DNA of 64,000 nucleotides from positions 186,001 to 250,000 of IMG/VR virus record IMGVR_UViG_3300031787_007614, one strand, 5' to 3'. Positions 33,322 through 42,444 of this stretch are shown in pieces. The translations under genes were made by a program, and so were the position numbers. The notes under the pieces are model-generated. The model made no database searches and was not told the origin of the DNA. It saw only the letters and a list, made by a program, of their open reading frames with translations. This stretch comes from a virus. How positions within the stretch are numbered: the first letter of the stretch is position 1; each line of letters begins with the position of its first letter.

Positions 33322-35253
33322 TTACCCCTTGTAGGCTTTCCATTGATTGGTCAAATCAAAAATACTTTCTTCAACTTTTTTTTCTTTTTTGTCATCAACG
33401 GCTTTCTTGAAAGGTTCTTTCTTGTCGCCATCTTTGTCAACATCTAAAAAATCAGGTTTCTTGGCTTCCTTAATACCAGCAATGTCACGCATGCGCTGTA
33501 ACTCTGCTTCGTAGGTGTGTTGACGATTTTCTTGGCTGGCAATCACAGGCACAGTGGTTTGACCAGTTGACTTGGGACCGTTCAGACCGCCACTGTACAT
33601 CATGGCATCTTCTGTGCCTTCTTCTTCTGTGGGCCAATCAGGAGCATTTTCATCAATAGCCTTTTCAATATCACCGCATCCGCAATCGCCGCTGCCACAA
33701 GTTGGACAAGAAACTTTGCTGCCCATGTAACTGCCTTCATCACCACTGCCACCAAGACCTGCGTTTTTCAACAGCATGCCTAATTTAAGTGCATCTTCGT
33801 CAGACGCTGTAATGGTCAGGCTCTTGCCGCCTTCTGTGGAGTCGCTCATGTTGATGCTCATTGATTCAGCAATCATGGCTTCTAAGTCACGATTCAATGA
33901 ATCATAGATGCCTTTGCCAAACCCAAATCCGCTAGACGCTGTTGGTGTTCCAGTACCGCCTTCTTCTTTGACTTTTTTAGGTTTGTCTTCTGAAGATCCT
34001 TTTTCTTTGGCGGCCTTTTTCATAGGTTCTTTTTTGTCGCCATCGCCATCAACATCGGCAAAATCAGGCTTGCTGCCAGAAGATTTTTTCTTTGGTGCAG
34101 AGTCATTATTGCTTTCAGGCTTGCTGTCAGACTTGCTAACTTTGTAGCCAGCTTTCTTCAACAATGCCATTGCAGCTTTAAGATCGCCGTGGTCTTCACC
34201 AGGATCAATGTCGTTTTCTTTGGTCATCAACTTTGAACGACCTGATGGTCCTTTGGCGCCCATTTTGCTACCTGTTCCTGCAGGACGTCCACGGCCGCGC
34301 TTGGCTGGTTGAGCATCAGCAGTGTCATCTGCGCCCACTGAATGACCTTGGTCATCCACTCTACGAGTTACTTTACGGCCAGTGGCAGTGTGTTCAATGT
34401 CGTGTTTGTGACCGCGTTCAACTGATCCAACCTTTGGTCGATCAGCACGTGGCTTTTTCCATGATGTAAACGGATTGTTATCATCGTCTTCGGCAGTTTC
34501 TTGTTTGCCGCCTTTGCGTAACATAGCAAAGTCGTTGGCATCTAGTTTGCCATTTTTGTTCATGTCAATTTTCTTTTGCTTGGGACTAAGTGCAGCCTTC
34601 ATTGCTTCAGCAGCTACATCGCCCAAACGCTCGTCAACTTCTTTCTTGGCGCCGGCAATCTTGTCAGCAAAAGTAATTTTGTCTTTAGGTTCAGCAAGTG
34701 CAGCAAAGCTCTTGGCCTTGGCTGGTGACATTTTTTCTTTAACTTGCTTGGGATTGGGTTCTGCGCCTGGCTTCATACCAGTCTGCGGAACACCCATCTT
34801 GCGTTGTAGGTCACGCATCATGTCAGCATCGTCGCCGTGGCCTAGTTTGTTTAACACAGCGCCGCCAACTTTCTTGGCCATACCGCCAACTTTCTTGGCC
34901 ATGTCGCCCATGCTTTCTTTGGCAGTTTTTTCAGTGTCCATGCCTTTTTCAGCATAGTGACCAAGAGCAGCTCCAGCAGCGCCACCCAGCGGTCCGGCAG
35001 CCAATGCTCCTAATCCGCCACCAACAGCAGCACCAGTGGCGCCTTCGTCATACTTGTCGTATTTTTTGCGAACAGGATCTAATGCCTTGCCTTCACGTCC
35101 AGCTTTGGCCAATGCTTCCATACCTTGCTTGCCATACTTTTCATAACCCTTGGCTGCACGGCTCATGTCACGTTCGTTAAGTTGACCGTGTGTGGTTTCT
35201 GGCTTCTCACGAATGGAATCCAGCTTTTTGTTTAAGTCGTAAAAAAATGTCAT
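33322..35253 (-). CDS. Large head-associated protein with glycine zipper, AT-hook and EF-hand-like loops
   Basis: A 643-residue, highly charged and mostly disordered protein. Residues 71-98 are a glycine zipper (AVGGGLGALAAGPLGG). KRGRGRPAG (318-326) is an AT-hook DNA-binding core. DMNKNGKLDANDF (230-242) reads as an EF-hand loop, and KPDFADVDGDGDKKEPMKKA and KPDFLDVDKDGDKKEPFKKA (~395-414 and ~599-618) are duplicated Asp-rich loops. CPTCG...CGCG (516-526) may hold zinc. Its place before the internal-protein genes suggests a core or DNA-condensing head protein. No sequence match to a T4 protein is claimed. Confidence 0.72.
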   Translation of the reverse strand: MTFFYDLNKKLDSIREKPETTHGQLNERDMSRAAKGYEKYGKQGMEALAKAGREGKALDPVRKKYDKYDEGATGAAVGGGLGALAAGPLGGAAGAALGHYAEKGMDTEKTAKESMGDMAKKVGGMAKKVGGAVLNKLGHGDDADMMRDLQRKMGVPQTGMKPGAEPNPKQVKEKMSPAKAKSFAALAEPKDKITFADKIAGAKKEVDERLGDVAAEAMKAALSPKQKKIDMNKNGKLDANDFAMLRKGGKQETAEDDDNNPFTSWKKPRADRPKVGSVERGHKHDIEHTATGRKVTRRVDDQGHSVGADDTADAQPAKRGRGRPAGTGSKMGAKGPSGRSKLMTKENDIDPGEDHGDLKAAMALLKKAGYKVSKSDSKPESNNDSAPKKKSSGSKPDFADVDGDGDKKEPMKKAAKEKGSSEDKPKKVKEEGGTGTPTASSGFGFGKGIYDSLNRDLEAMIAESMSINMSDSTEGGKSLTITASDEDALKLGMLLKNAGLGGSGDEGSYMGSKVSCPTCGSGDCGCGDIEKAIDENAPDWPTEEEGTEDAMMYSGGLNGPKSTGQTTVPVIASQENRQHTYEAELQRMRDIAGIKEAKKPDFLDVDKDGDKKEPFKKAVDDKKEKKVEESIFDLTNQWKAYKG

Positions 35254-35258
35254 TTTGA

Positions 35259-35867
35259 TTATCCTCTTGGGTTGGCGCCGGTTGCAGGCTTGGGTTGACG
35301 TTTGATATTGGTCATAGGGCTCTTGTTGCCCTGGGGAAGTTGGTTAGTGGTTTTAGCAGGTGGAGTCTTTTCTCCAGCAATAGTAAAATCACTGCGGTAA
35401 GCATTTTTCAACACAGCATGATCGTATGGACCAGTTGAGTAGTCTTTGCTAAGTGCTCGCTGAGCAGCATCAGGTGTTGGATAGTCTGTGTCAGCCAACA
35501 AGTTTTTGTTTTCAGCTTCAATCTTGTCTGCTTCATCAACCAGGCCATCAACGTGAGCTTGAGTCTGCATCACAATAAGATTGGGATTGCCACCGAGCAT
35601 TTGAAACAGTTGTTTGATCTGCGGCTCAATAGCAGGATACTTGAAACTCACATCAAACATTGTCACAGCATCATTCTGATTGTTTGGAAAGTCTGTGAGG
35701 ATCTTTTGAATAGGAGTGGTCTTGGCATCGCCCAACTTAGTTGGATCAAATTGATCCAGCTTGGTTTTGAGTTGACGCACAAGATCGTCTGGAATGCGGC
35801 CGCACATTTTGATACGATAGTCGTATGTGCGTTCGCTTTCTGCTAGATATTTGGCAAATGGTTTCAT
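35259..35867 (-). CDS. Conserved head-region protein, possible internal/core protein
   Basis: A 202-residue protein starting MKPFAKYLAES. The YLAE segment is a possible prohead-protease site (Leu-x-Glu) after a short basic peptide, as in the neighbouring internal-protein candidates. ERTYDYRIKMCG follows, a stretch I recall in conserved unknown proteins of aquatic T4-like phages. The C-terminal ~50 residues are Pro/Lys-rich and probably disordered. AGGA precedes the ATG. Confidence 0.65.
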   Translation of the reverse strand: MKPFAKYLAESERTYDYRIKMCGRIPDDLVRQLKTKLDQFDPTKLGDAKTTPIQKILTDFPNNQNDAVTMFDVSFKYPAIEPQIKQLFQMLGGNPNLIVMQTQAHVDGLVDEADKIEAENKNLLADTDYPTPDAAQRALSKDYSTGPYDHAVLKNAYRSDFTIAGEKTPPAKTTNQLPQGNKSPMTNIKRQPKPATGANPRG

Positions 35868-35884
35868 GTCAGGTTCCTGTGATA

Positions 35885-35892
35885 TATTTATT
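35885..35892 (-). promoter_or_regulatory. Late promoter-like AATAAATA
   Basis: Lies 17 bases before the ATG at 35867, which also has an AGGA ribosome-binding site. Confidence 0.5.
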
Positions 35893-36373
35893 CATTTTGT
35901 GCTTTTTGGTTCTTGGCACCAATAATTCTGTCCAACAACTCATTGCGACTGAGCACATGGCCTTGGCCTTGCTGTGGCTGTTTTTCTTCAGGTTGTTGCT
36001 GATCTAATCGTGCTTTTTTCATTTGCAAATCGATCATCTTGAGTTTTTTGTCCAGCTTGGCAGTTTTGGCTGTGATTGCATGTCCCAGCATGTTTGATGC
36101 TACTGAAAATATTTCGCTGGCAAATCGACTGTCTACCTGCATGCCAAGATCCATTAGGTCTCGGTAACTGGAAGTGGCGAGGTCACTAAGCTCGTCCATT
36201 TCTTTATCAGTAGATTCCAAGCCTCGCACAGCCGGCAAGGCCGCATCTATTTTGTCAATGGCTTGATCTAATGCAACGATGGTGTTGCGATTTTCCTCTA
36301 AGGCAGGAACAGCCAAGTCTATTTCTTTGTCAGAAGGGGGTAAATCGAAGAGTTCTTCTAGTTTTCGTGTCAT
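35888..36373 (-). CDS. gp16: Probable terminase small subunit gp16
   Basis: A 161-residue helical protein, near T4 gp16 (about 164). A Ser-Tyr-Arg-Asp-Leu-Met start of the central helix (SSYRDLMDLGMQVDSRFASE) followed by IFSVASNMLGHAITAKTAKL and a long Lys/Gln-rich helix fits the coiled-coil oligomerisation core of gp16, but similarity is weak at the residue level. It lies next to gp4. The CATAAATA box ends four bases before the ATG with no Shine-Dalgarno sequence. gp16 selects DNA and stimulates the gp17 ATPase. Confidence 0.6.
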   Translation of the reverse strand: MTRKLEELFDLPPSDKEIDLAVPALEENRNTIVALDQAIDKIDAALPAVRGLESTDKEMDELSDLATSSYRDLMDLGMQVDSRFASEIFSVASNMLGHAITAKTAKLDKKLKMIDLQMKKARLDQQQPEEKQPQQGQGHVLSRNELLDRIIGAKNQKAQNE

Positions 36374-36377
36374 GCCA

Positions 36378-36385
36378 TATTTATG
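36378..36385 (-). promoter_or_regulatory. Late promoter CATAAATA, leaderless geometry
   Basis: Ends four bases (TGGC) before the ATG at 36373. Confidence 0.6.
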
Positions 36386-36388
36386 GAC

Positions 36389-36820
36389 TTACGGACGACC
36401 GTTATGAAACATGTCATTTTCGGTGATGACTCGAAACGTCATACCATTGCGTCTAGCCCATTTGGTTGCAGCGTCCCATTTGGCATAGTTGATTGCTACC
36501 ACTGCTCGGTCTCTACTGCTCATTTTTGATTCCACTACACTTTGCTTTTTGGGCTTGATTTCAATCAACTCTGCTCGCACAGTGTTGTCTCTATTGCGAT
36601 AGGTAATCAGAAAATCAGGTATGTATTGGGTCATTTTACCTGTGAGCGGATGGCGGTATGGTATGGCTATGCTTTCACTGGCCCATTGCAGTATGTGATC
36701 GTTGCTGTCACAAAATCTCATAAAGCTGTGTTCCCACCCAGAACGAAATCTAGGTGTGCCCTTGCCCACGTATTTGGCAGGGTTTTGAACTACGTATTGA
36801 CCTTGGGCCCAGCGACTCAT
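36389..36820 (-). CDS. gp4: Head completion protein gp4
   Basis: A 143-residue protein (T4 gp4 is about 150). NPAKYVGKGTPRFRSGWEHS (~12-31), MRFCDSNDHILQWASE, YIPDFLITYRN and ELIEIKPKKQ form the nuclease-like fold (TnsA/PD-(D/E)xK type): E in GWEHS, D in PDF, and E-x-K in IEIKPK. gp4 acts at the head vertex after packaging, possibly trimming DNA ends before the neck binds. It overlaps the preceding gene by four bases. Confidence 0.9.
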   Translation of the reverse strand: MSRWAQGQYVVQNPAKYVGKGTPRFRSGWEHSFMRFCDSNDHILQWASESIAIPYRHPLTGKMTQYIPDFLITYRNRDNTVRAELIEIKPKKQSVVESKMSSRDRAVVAINYAKWDAATKWARRNGMTFRVITENDMFHNGRP

Positions 36821-37176
36821 TGCAATACGTTTCTAGCCACGTATGCGTTTGGTACCACTGCCACACCCACACCCAGCAGTGTGGCACGGCTGCGTATTTG
36901 ATTGAGGTAGTAGGCCAAGCTGGCATTTAGATTTACTCCATTGGTGCCCTGAAATTCTTTGAGCAATGTCAAGGCTGGAATGTTAGTACTTGAAGCAACT
37001 TGAAACAAACTTGATGTAAAGTTTCCAGCTGAATTTTTGTTGCCCATTTCTTTTAAGAAATAGCTGTAGACCACATCATATTCAGCAGCCGGCACGTTGA
37101 CTTCAAATTTGTAAAAGTTATCAAAAACTCTTACAGTTGCATCAATGTTAGGGTTAACGGCGTTTACAGTGCTCAT
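36817..37176 (-). CDS. Conserved virion protein of tail/neck region
   Basis: A 119-residue protein. VFDNFYKFEVNVPAAEYDVV near residue 18 and LNQIRSRATLLGVGVAVVP near 91 look like conserved blocks. I recall similar small proteins between tube and head-completion genes in aquatic T4-like phages, but no function. It has only a weak GGAA site before the ATG. A tail or neck assembly role follows from its position. Confidence 0.65.
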   Translation of the reverse strand: MSTVNAVNPNIDATVRVFDNFYKFEVNVPAAEYDVVYSYFLKEMGNKNSAGNFTSSLFQVASSTNIPALTLLKEFQGTNGVNLNASLAYYLNQIRSRATLLGVGVAVVPNAYVARNVLQ

Positions 37177-37179
37177 GTG

Positions 37180-38364
37180 TTATGTTCCATTAGGAGTTGA
37201 TGGTGATGTCTTTGGAGTTGGAATAAACACACCAGTAGGACGGTTCATCACTGATCGTGTGGCAGATGCTACTCCGCCCAACAACACTTGAGTTCCAAGT
37301 GCAGTGGCTTCGCTTTTTACCACTGCTGCCAGGCCTGGGCCCTTGTTGCCGCCAAAAGTTTGATATGTGCGCATGGCTTTTTGTGCTGCTCCAATTAGTC
37401 CACCCACTGTGCCGCTTTGCAAATCACCAATGATGCCTGCACCTGCATCTAGCAAGCCGCCTTGACCAAAAATTGTACGATTGCCACCCGGACGAGCAAT
37501 TGGACTGACTGTGGTGTCATAGTGACTGCGATCAGCAAATCCTTGCACGTTAACATCAGGTCTACTGCTGCCAACTGCGCCATCATAGTATTTTACAGTT
37601 TCATAATCTATAGTCATGGTATTTTCCATGATGCCACCACCTTCAGTGTAGTTATAGGTATCGTGGTTCCAGTTTGATATTACAGGATTGATTAGCACAT
37701 ACTCAGCAAACTTGCGCTGATCCAGGCCGTAGATTCGGATGTCTCTAAAGAAAGGAGGCTTGCCACCGCCGGTGCCTGAACCAGTGCCATCCAGCCAGCT
37801 TTCACCTGAATATCCCCAGCCGTTGCGATTTTGAATGGTATCAGAATAGATGTCTCTGGTGTTGAGACTCGATCCAGTGGTTTGATTGTTTACTGTACCA
37901 TTAGTGCCGTTGGTAGCAGATGCTGCCAAATACTGTTGGGTCGGATCTTTGTAGTAGTAGGAATAGTAATAGTACCACAACTTGCGAGCATTGTCTCCAC
38001 CATCGTCATGAAAGGTGAGAGTCACTGGCTGGTAATCAATTTTGGTTTGAATTATTCTTTTGCGATTGTATTGATTCAGCGTCTCAGTGGCCATTTTGTA
38101 TTTTGGCAGTTCAGCTGTTTTGACCAAGAGACTGAGGTCATTGCGTTCTTGATTTCCAAATACGCCTGCTGATCTCAAATAAGGAATGGCATCTGTGTTT
38201 ATGGTAAAACTAACGTGGAACAAGAACTTAAACCGAGGTTTAAGTTCGTAACTGTTCGTGGTGAAAGTTTTACTTGCGTGAGTGTAGTCACGCAAGGTAT
38301 TGTTGCCAATGAATCCCTGAAGGATTTCATTACCAATGCCAAAAGGGCCGCCACCGTTGGCCAT
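37180..38364 (-). CDS. Tail-tube-like or baseplate tube-initiator protein
   Basis: A 394-residue protein. ELKPRFKFLFHVSFT (~40-54), LLVKTAELPKYKMATETLNQ and KIDYQPVTLTFHDDG follow the same order as the tube protein gp19 next door (PKLKYRFRVFF, ...), so it shares the tube fold. T4 gp54 and gp48 also have this fold and start the tube at the baseplate. A Tyr-rich turn (WYYYYSYYYKD) and a Gly-rich insert are unusual. The last ~90 residues are hydrophobic and low in charge. I favour a gp54-like or second tube protein. Confidence 0.65.
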   Translation of the reverse strand: MANGGGPFGIGNEILQGFIGNNTLRDYTHASKTFTTNSYELKPRFKFLFHVSFTINTDAIPYLRSAGVFGNQERNDLSLLVKTAELPKYKMATETLNQYNRKRIIQTKIDYQPVTLTFHDDGGDNARKLWYYYYSYYYKDPTQQYLAASATNGTNGTVNNQTTGSSLNTRDIYSDTIQNRNGWGYSGESWLDGTGSGTGGGKPPFFRDIRIYGLDQRKFAEYVLINPVISNWNHDTYNYTEGGGIMENTMTIDYETVKYYDGAVGSSRPDVNVQGFADRSHYDTTVSPIARPGGNRTIFGQGGLLDAGAGIIGDLQSGTVGGLIGAAQKAMRTYQTFGGNKGPGLAAVVKSEATALGTQVLLGGVASATRSVMNRPTGVFIPTPKTSPSTPNGT

Positions 38365-38373
38365 AAGTTATCC

Positions 38374-39006
38374 TTATGCGCCTTGACCAGCGCCTGTTAC
38401 AACATCGTTAATTGTGCGGCCAATTGCACTGCCAACTCCTGAGCCTTCAGGTGTCTGGTTGGCGTTATCGTAAGCAATGCTCATTTCAATTGTGGCTGCT
38501 TCGTTGGTACCATAGTTCAAGTCACCATAGTTGGCACCTTTGAGGTAGCAACCATACAACTCCCAAGTTTCAAGAACGTTGATTTCTGTTGCGCCATTGC
38601 CGCCGTCAAGCACTTGAATCTTGGTCAAGAACTTGTAGTCGATACCAGATGCAGCAGAAGCCATTTCCAAAAAGTCCATTTGCTTTTGAAGTTGCTCGCC
38701 AATCAAGCGTGAAATTTGTCCTGATGCATCATCACGCAGCGACACTGTGATGTCGGCCCAGGTGTGCTTGCCGGCCAATTTCAATGTTGAATTATAAATT
38801 GGAATTGTAATTTCTTCAAAAGTCAAATTTGGGCGTGTGGCGCTGACAACTTGCTTTGTAAGTTCTGTAGTTGGTTTTGAAACACCAAAGTTCTCAAAAA
38901 ACACTCGAAAGCGATATTTGAGTTTGGGCATCAACAGACCCTGAGCATTCGAGCTTTGGTCGCTTGCCAGTGGTACTGTCATTCTCTGTAGTGATGAAAC
39001 TGCCAT
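38374..39006 (-). CDS. gp19: Tail tube protein gp19
   Basis: A 210-residue protein (T4 gp19 is 163). LKYRFRVFFENFGV (~29-42), TKQVVSATRPNLTFEEITIP (~50-69) and HTWADITVSLRDD (~79-91) give the tube fold; ETWELYGCYLKGANYGDLNY follows. Subunits stack as hexamers to make the DNA-conducting tube. A good AGGAG site precedes the ATG, with GGTAAATA upstream. It directly follows gp18, as in T4. Confidence 0.9.
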   Translation of the reverse strand: MAVSSLQRMTVPLASDQSSNAQGLLMPKLKYRFRVFFENFGVSKPTTELTKQVVSATRPNLTFEEITIPIYNSTLKLAGKHTWADITVSLRDDASGQISRLIGEQLQKQMDFLEMASAASGIDYKFLTKIQVLDGGNGATEINVLETWELYGCYLKGANYGDLNYGTNEAATIEMSIAYDNANQTPEGSGVGSAIGRTINDVVTGAGQGA

Positions 39007-39028
39007 TTGTAGTAATCTCCTATATTGT

Positions 39029-39036
39029 TATTTACC
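39029..39036 (-). promoter_or_regulatory. Late promoter GGTAAATA for gp19
   Basis: Lies 22 bases before the ATG at 39006, followed by AACAATATAGGAG. The same GGTAAATAACA string lies before gp13. Confidence 0.6.
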
Positions 39037-39073
39037 TGGAATGGAGGCGGATTAAAACCGCCCCCAATTTGGT

Positions 39074-42000
39074 TTAGCCTCCAGCAGCGATTTCACCAGT
39101 GTTCTTGATACGCAATGGAATATAGATAAACTCCACTGCCTTCACTGGTTCTATGGCAATATCAACCCACAACTCATTACGGTCAATACGAGCTGGAGTG
39201 TTGTTACTCAAGTCGCACACTACCAAGTAGTCATAGATTGCACGTTTAGCAATCAAGTCAATCATCAAACTGTTGCAAGTGTTGGTGATCTCATTGCGTG
39301 TGATTTCGTCATTGGGCTCAAACAAATACAGTTTACCAATTTCTTCAAGACGTCCACGCAAGAATGCAACCAGTCGTGCAACGTTGATACGATCCAATGC
39401 TGTGGTAACAGTGGTCGATGTCTTGTTACCAAAGTTGGTAATACCCACACCTGGAATAAAGGTGATTGGGTTGATGTTACGCTCATACAGGATGTCACGT
39501 ACAGCTTGTCCAACGCTGAGTTGTTCAAATTCGCCAGTTGCGGCATTGATGTAGCCGATGGCCACAGCATTGTCAACAACACCACGACGTGTGCCTGCTG
39601 GTGCCAACCATGGATAGCTCACAGCGTCTGATCGTAGAATTGTACGCATCATCATGTGACTTGGCGCACTAACCACAGTGTTTCCGCTGAGATCGCTTGT
39701 TTGGCAACTTGGGTAGAAGTTGGCGGCGTAGTTGCTGGTTGATGTCAATCCATCTTCAGTATCTAAACCAAGTCCAAGGTTGTTGGTAGCCCAGCTAACC
39801 AAGCTGTTGCCATCTGGTCCAAGACGCATTGGTGTATCACCAACCACAAACAATGTGTTGTTGCGCTCGTTGCTGAGTGCAATCATGTTTGGTGTCAACT
39901 CAGGATATGCTGTGGCAGAAATCAAGTTGAATCCATTCTGCTCTTCTCTTGCAGCAGCACTGGTATCAATACCTGACTTCATTGCTGCCACAACCATCTT
40001 GCGTTGTGCTTGACGTCCAGCAAACATTGCACCAGTATCTTTGTTGCCGCTAGCTGTCAACCAGGTATTCTTCACAGCTGGCAATGTATCATCTGGGAAG
40101 TCTGTGGCATTAAAGTAGTCGCTTTGATAGCTCTTGACATTGTATCCTGATCGACGAGTGTTCCATAACAACATGCCTTGTGGATACAGGGCAGGATCTG
40201 GAGCATCCAAGTCTAAATAGTTAGAACTTGCCAATGCTTCAATGGTTGGGAATGGATCACTGATCGGATCTGTGGTACCATTTGTGGCCCAACGAGCGTC
40301 GGCAAATAGTATACCATTTTCTGTAACTTGATCAGTGGTATTGATTGCTACCCACTGATCAACGTTGTTTACTGATTCCCAACGATAAATCAATGGATAG
40401 TTTTCAAGATCACTTGAATCAATCCACAAATCACCGTACTCCAAAGGAGATTCAGCAGCATTATTTTGTGTTGTTGGTGCAGTCGCAGCCACAATAGGTC
40501 CACTTGCATTGGTAATTGTCAAATCGTAACCACGAACATCATTAGTTACGTTTTGATATCCAATCCAGCTGCCGTTGTTTTGAATCATGATATCAACTTG
40601 ACTTGGAGTGCTGTAATACCACAAACGTCCGTCATCTGGATCAACGTCAGGTGCAGTGTCGCTGGCTGTGTAAGTGAACAAGTCAGCTGTGACCCAGTTG
40701 CTCAAATCTAAAAACGTGTCATCAGTTTTATTAAGGCGGCATTTGGGTGTTGCGTCTGTAAATCCAGCTTCAAGAATTGGTGTCCCTGAAACTTCTTGCA
40801 ATGCAATAGATCCGCCTTGACTGTGTGAAAACACAATGTTACCAGCTGAGTTCACACTGGCTGATACATAAGGCACATTGGCAGCACTTATTGCTGCAAT
40901 AAAATCAGCCACTGTTCCAGTACCACCAACAGTTGCAGTGCCTTGGTTAACTGTAGTTGCTGATCCAGCAACAGACGCTCTTATAAGAAGCGAATCACCA
41001 ACAGTAAACGATGGAGGCACAGTAGTACCAGTAACTACAGTAGCACCAAGTGCAATTCTTTCAAGGATTTCAAAATTAAATTGTGGGAATCCAGAAGCAG
41101 ATTCTACAGCTTGTGTTAGCACATAGGTCGTTCCTACTGGAATATTTTTACCACCACCAGATGGATCTAGATCATAATTGGCAGCACGGTCTGAAGTATA
41201 AACGCCACTAACTTGACTTACCCAAGCACCCAAGGTGGTGCTGTATTTTTGCACTTTCAAACTCATGCCATTGTTGGCAGAGCTGATGTTGTTCCATATA
41301 GATCCAGTTGGACGAGGACTTGTATCAGTGGTTCTCCAGCGTGGAGCTTGATAACTGTACCCCACAAAGTATGTGGGTGCAAGATAATCTTTAGCTTCAA
41401 TGCCTAATGCTGTCAGTAATGCTGCACCGCTGGTTGGTCCAGCTTCAATTGACACAATGCCACCTGAGCCAGTAGATCCGTCATTGGTAGCGTCGCTGGT
41501 GGCAAAAATTTGTAACTTACCACTTACTGCGGCGGCTGTTACACCAGTTATAGAAGCAGCAGTAATAACTGCCGCTAGTCCAGCAACAGTATTGGTAGCA
41601 CCCACTGTGATCAACGTATCGTTGATAAACATGCTTGCACCAACAGTCAATGTGGCAGGACTTGCTGTGCCTGCCACTGTGGCCCACGATGTTTTCCACT
41701 CATCAGTACCAATTTGCACCCAAAGATTGCTAGAATTTTTGTAGTAGCCTGGTATAAACTGCGCAAATGCAATTACAGCATAGTCACCAACACTGCCAAT
41801 TGATGGCAATGGCTCATAGTCTCCGCCTGCGGCATCAACAACATCATCTTCGCTAATGATTTGAATTGGTGTTTTGACAGTGAAAACATTGGTAGTTTCA
41901 TTCCACTCTTGGATGCCCCAAACTGATGTTGAAGTATCTAACCAATAGGTACCGTCAGCTGGCTCACCTACCGGACGAGTCAAACTAGCAGTAAGCTCTG

Positions 42001-42349
42001 TGAGATCAATATCACAACGTTGGATATAGGCACGATTTGTAACGCCTAGTGCCGAATAAGCAGCCAGTAGACCATATTCGTTGAGTTCGTAACCGTTGAT
42101 TGGAGTGCCAGTTGTGGTAGAATAAAAGAATGGCACACCAAATGTGGCCACCAAATCTCGTTGACTGGTGATTAAATAGGTTTTGTTGGCGTTGGCAGCA
42201 GTTGTGCCAGCAGCAACAGTTACTCCATCGCCTGACACTTTGTTTTGTGCAGTGGCAATGAGGAAATACGGTACGGTGTTAACGGCTGAAGGGATATATT
42301 GACTTTCGTCAATTACTGTTACTTCTACGCCTGGGGATACTAGAGCCAT
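39074..42349 (-). CDS. gp18: Tail sheath protein gp18, enlarged
   Basis: A 1091-residue protein against 659 in T4. The N-terminus SPGVEVTVIDESQYIPS and the C-terminal third (FLRGRLEEIGKLYLFEPND, NRNELWVDIAIEP-type strand, VEFIYIPLRI) are the conserved sheath core. The middle holds several repeated beta-rich inserts with similar starts (RPTGSIWNNISS, PAPDDGRLWYYSTP-like, DLWIDSSD), which resemble surface-exposed domains. The sheath contracts to drive the tube through the host envelope. It starts the long late operon, with a CATAAATA box 25 bases upstream and AAAGGAA before the ATG. Confidence 0.92.
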   Translation of the reverse strand: MALVSPGVEVTVIDESQYIPSAVNTVPYFLIATAQNKVSGDGVTVAAGTTAANANKTYLITSQRDLVATFGVPFFYSTTTGTPINGYELNEYGLLAAYSALGVTNRAYIQRCDIDLTELTASLTRPVGEPADGTYWLDTSTSVWGIQEWNETTNVFTVKTPIQIISEDDVVDAAGGDYEPLPSIGSVGDYAVIAFAQFIPGYYKNSSNLWVQIGTDEWKTSWATVAGTASPATLTVGASMFINDTLITVGATNTVAGLAAVITAASITGVTAAAVSGKLQIFATSDATNDGSTGSGGIVSIEAGPTSGAALLTALGIEAKDYLAPTYFVGYSYQAPRWRTTDTSPRPTGSIWNNISSANNGMSLKVQKYSTTLGAWVSQVSGVYTSDRAANYDLDPSGGGKNIPVGTTYVLTQAVESASGFPQFNFEILERIALGATVVTGTTVPPSFTVGDSLLIRASVAGSATTVNQGTATVGGTGTVADFIAAISAANVPYVSASVNSAGNIVFSHSQGGSIALQEVSGTPILEAGFTDATPKCRLNKTDDTFLDLSNWVTADLFTYTASDTAPDVDPDDGRLWYYSTPSQVDIMIQNNGSWIGYQNVTNDVRGYDLTITNASGPIVAATAPTTQNNAAESPLEYGDLWIDSSDLENYPLIYRWESVNNVDQWVAINTTDQVTENGILFADARWATNGTTDPISDPFPTIEALASSNYLDLDAPDPALYPQGMLLWNTRRSGYNVKSYQSDYFNATDFPDDTLPAVKNTWLTASGNKDTGAMFAGRQAQRKMVVAAMKSGIDTSAAAREEQNGFNLISATAYPELTPNMIALSNERNNTLFVVGDTPMRLGPDGNSLVSWATNNLGLGLDTEDGLTSTSNYAANFYPSCQTSDLSGNTVVSAPSHMMMRTILRSDAVSYPWLAPAGTRRGVVDNAVAIGYINAATGEFEQLSVGQAVRDILYERNINPITFIPGVGITNFGNKTSTTVTTALDRINVARLVAFLRGRLEEIGKLYLFEPNDEITRNEITNTCNSLMIDLIAKRAIYDYLVVCDLSNNTPARIDRNELWVDIAIEPVKAVEFIYIPLRIKNTGEIAAGG

Positions 42350-42374
42350 GGTGGGTTCCTTTTCAAGTTGTAGA

Positions 42375-42382
42375 TATTTATG
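42375..42382 (-). promoter_or_regulatory. Late promoter CATAAATA for gp18 and the virion operon
   Basis: 25 bases before the ATG at 42349; the leader contains AAAGGAA. Confidence 0.65.
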
Positions 42383-42432
42383 GGTAGATTCAAAAAACGG
42401 TGTCGTAGACTGCCCTTACCGTAAGGTTTGAG

Positions 42433-42440
42433 CATAAATA
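42433..42440 (+). promoter_or_regulatory. Late promoter CATAAATA, leaderless geometry
   Basis: Ends four bases (CACC) before the ATG at 42445. A small palindrome CCTTA-CCG-TAAGG (42414-42426) lies just upstream and may be an operator. Confidence 0.6.
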
Positions 42441-42444
42441 CACC

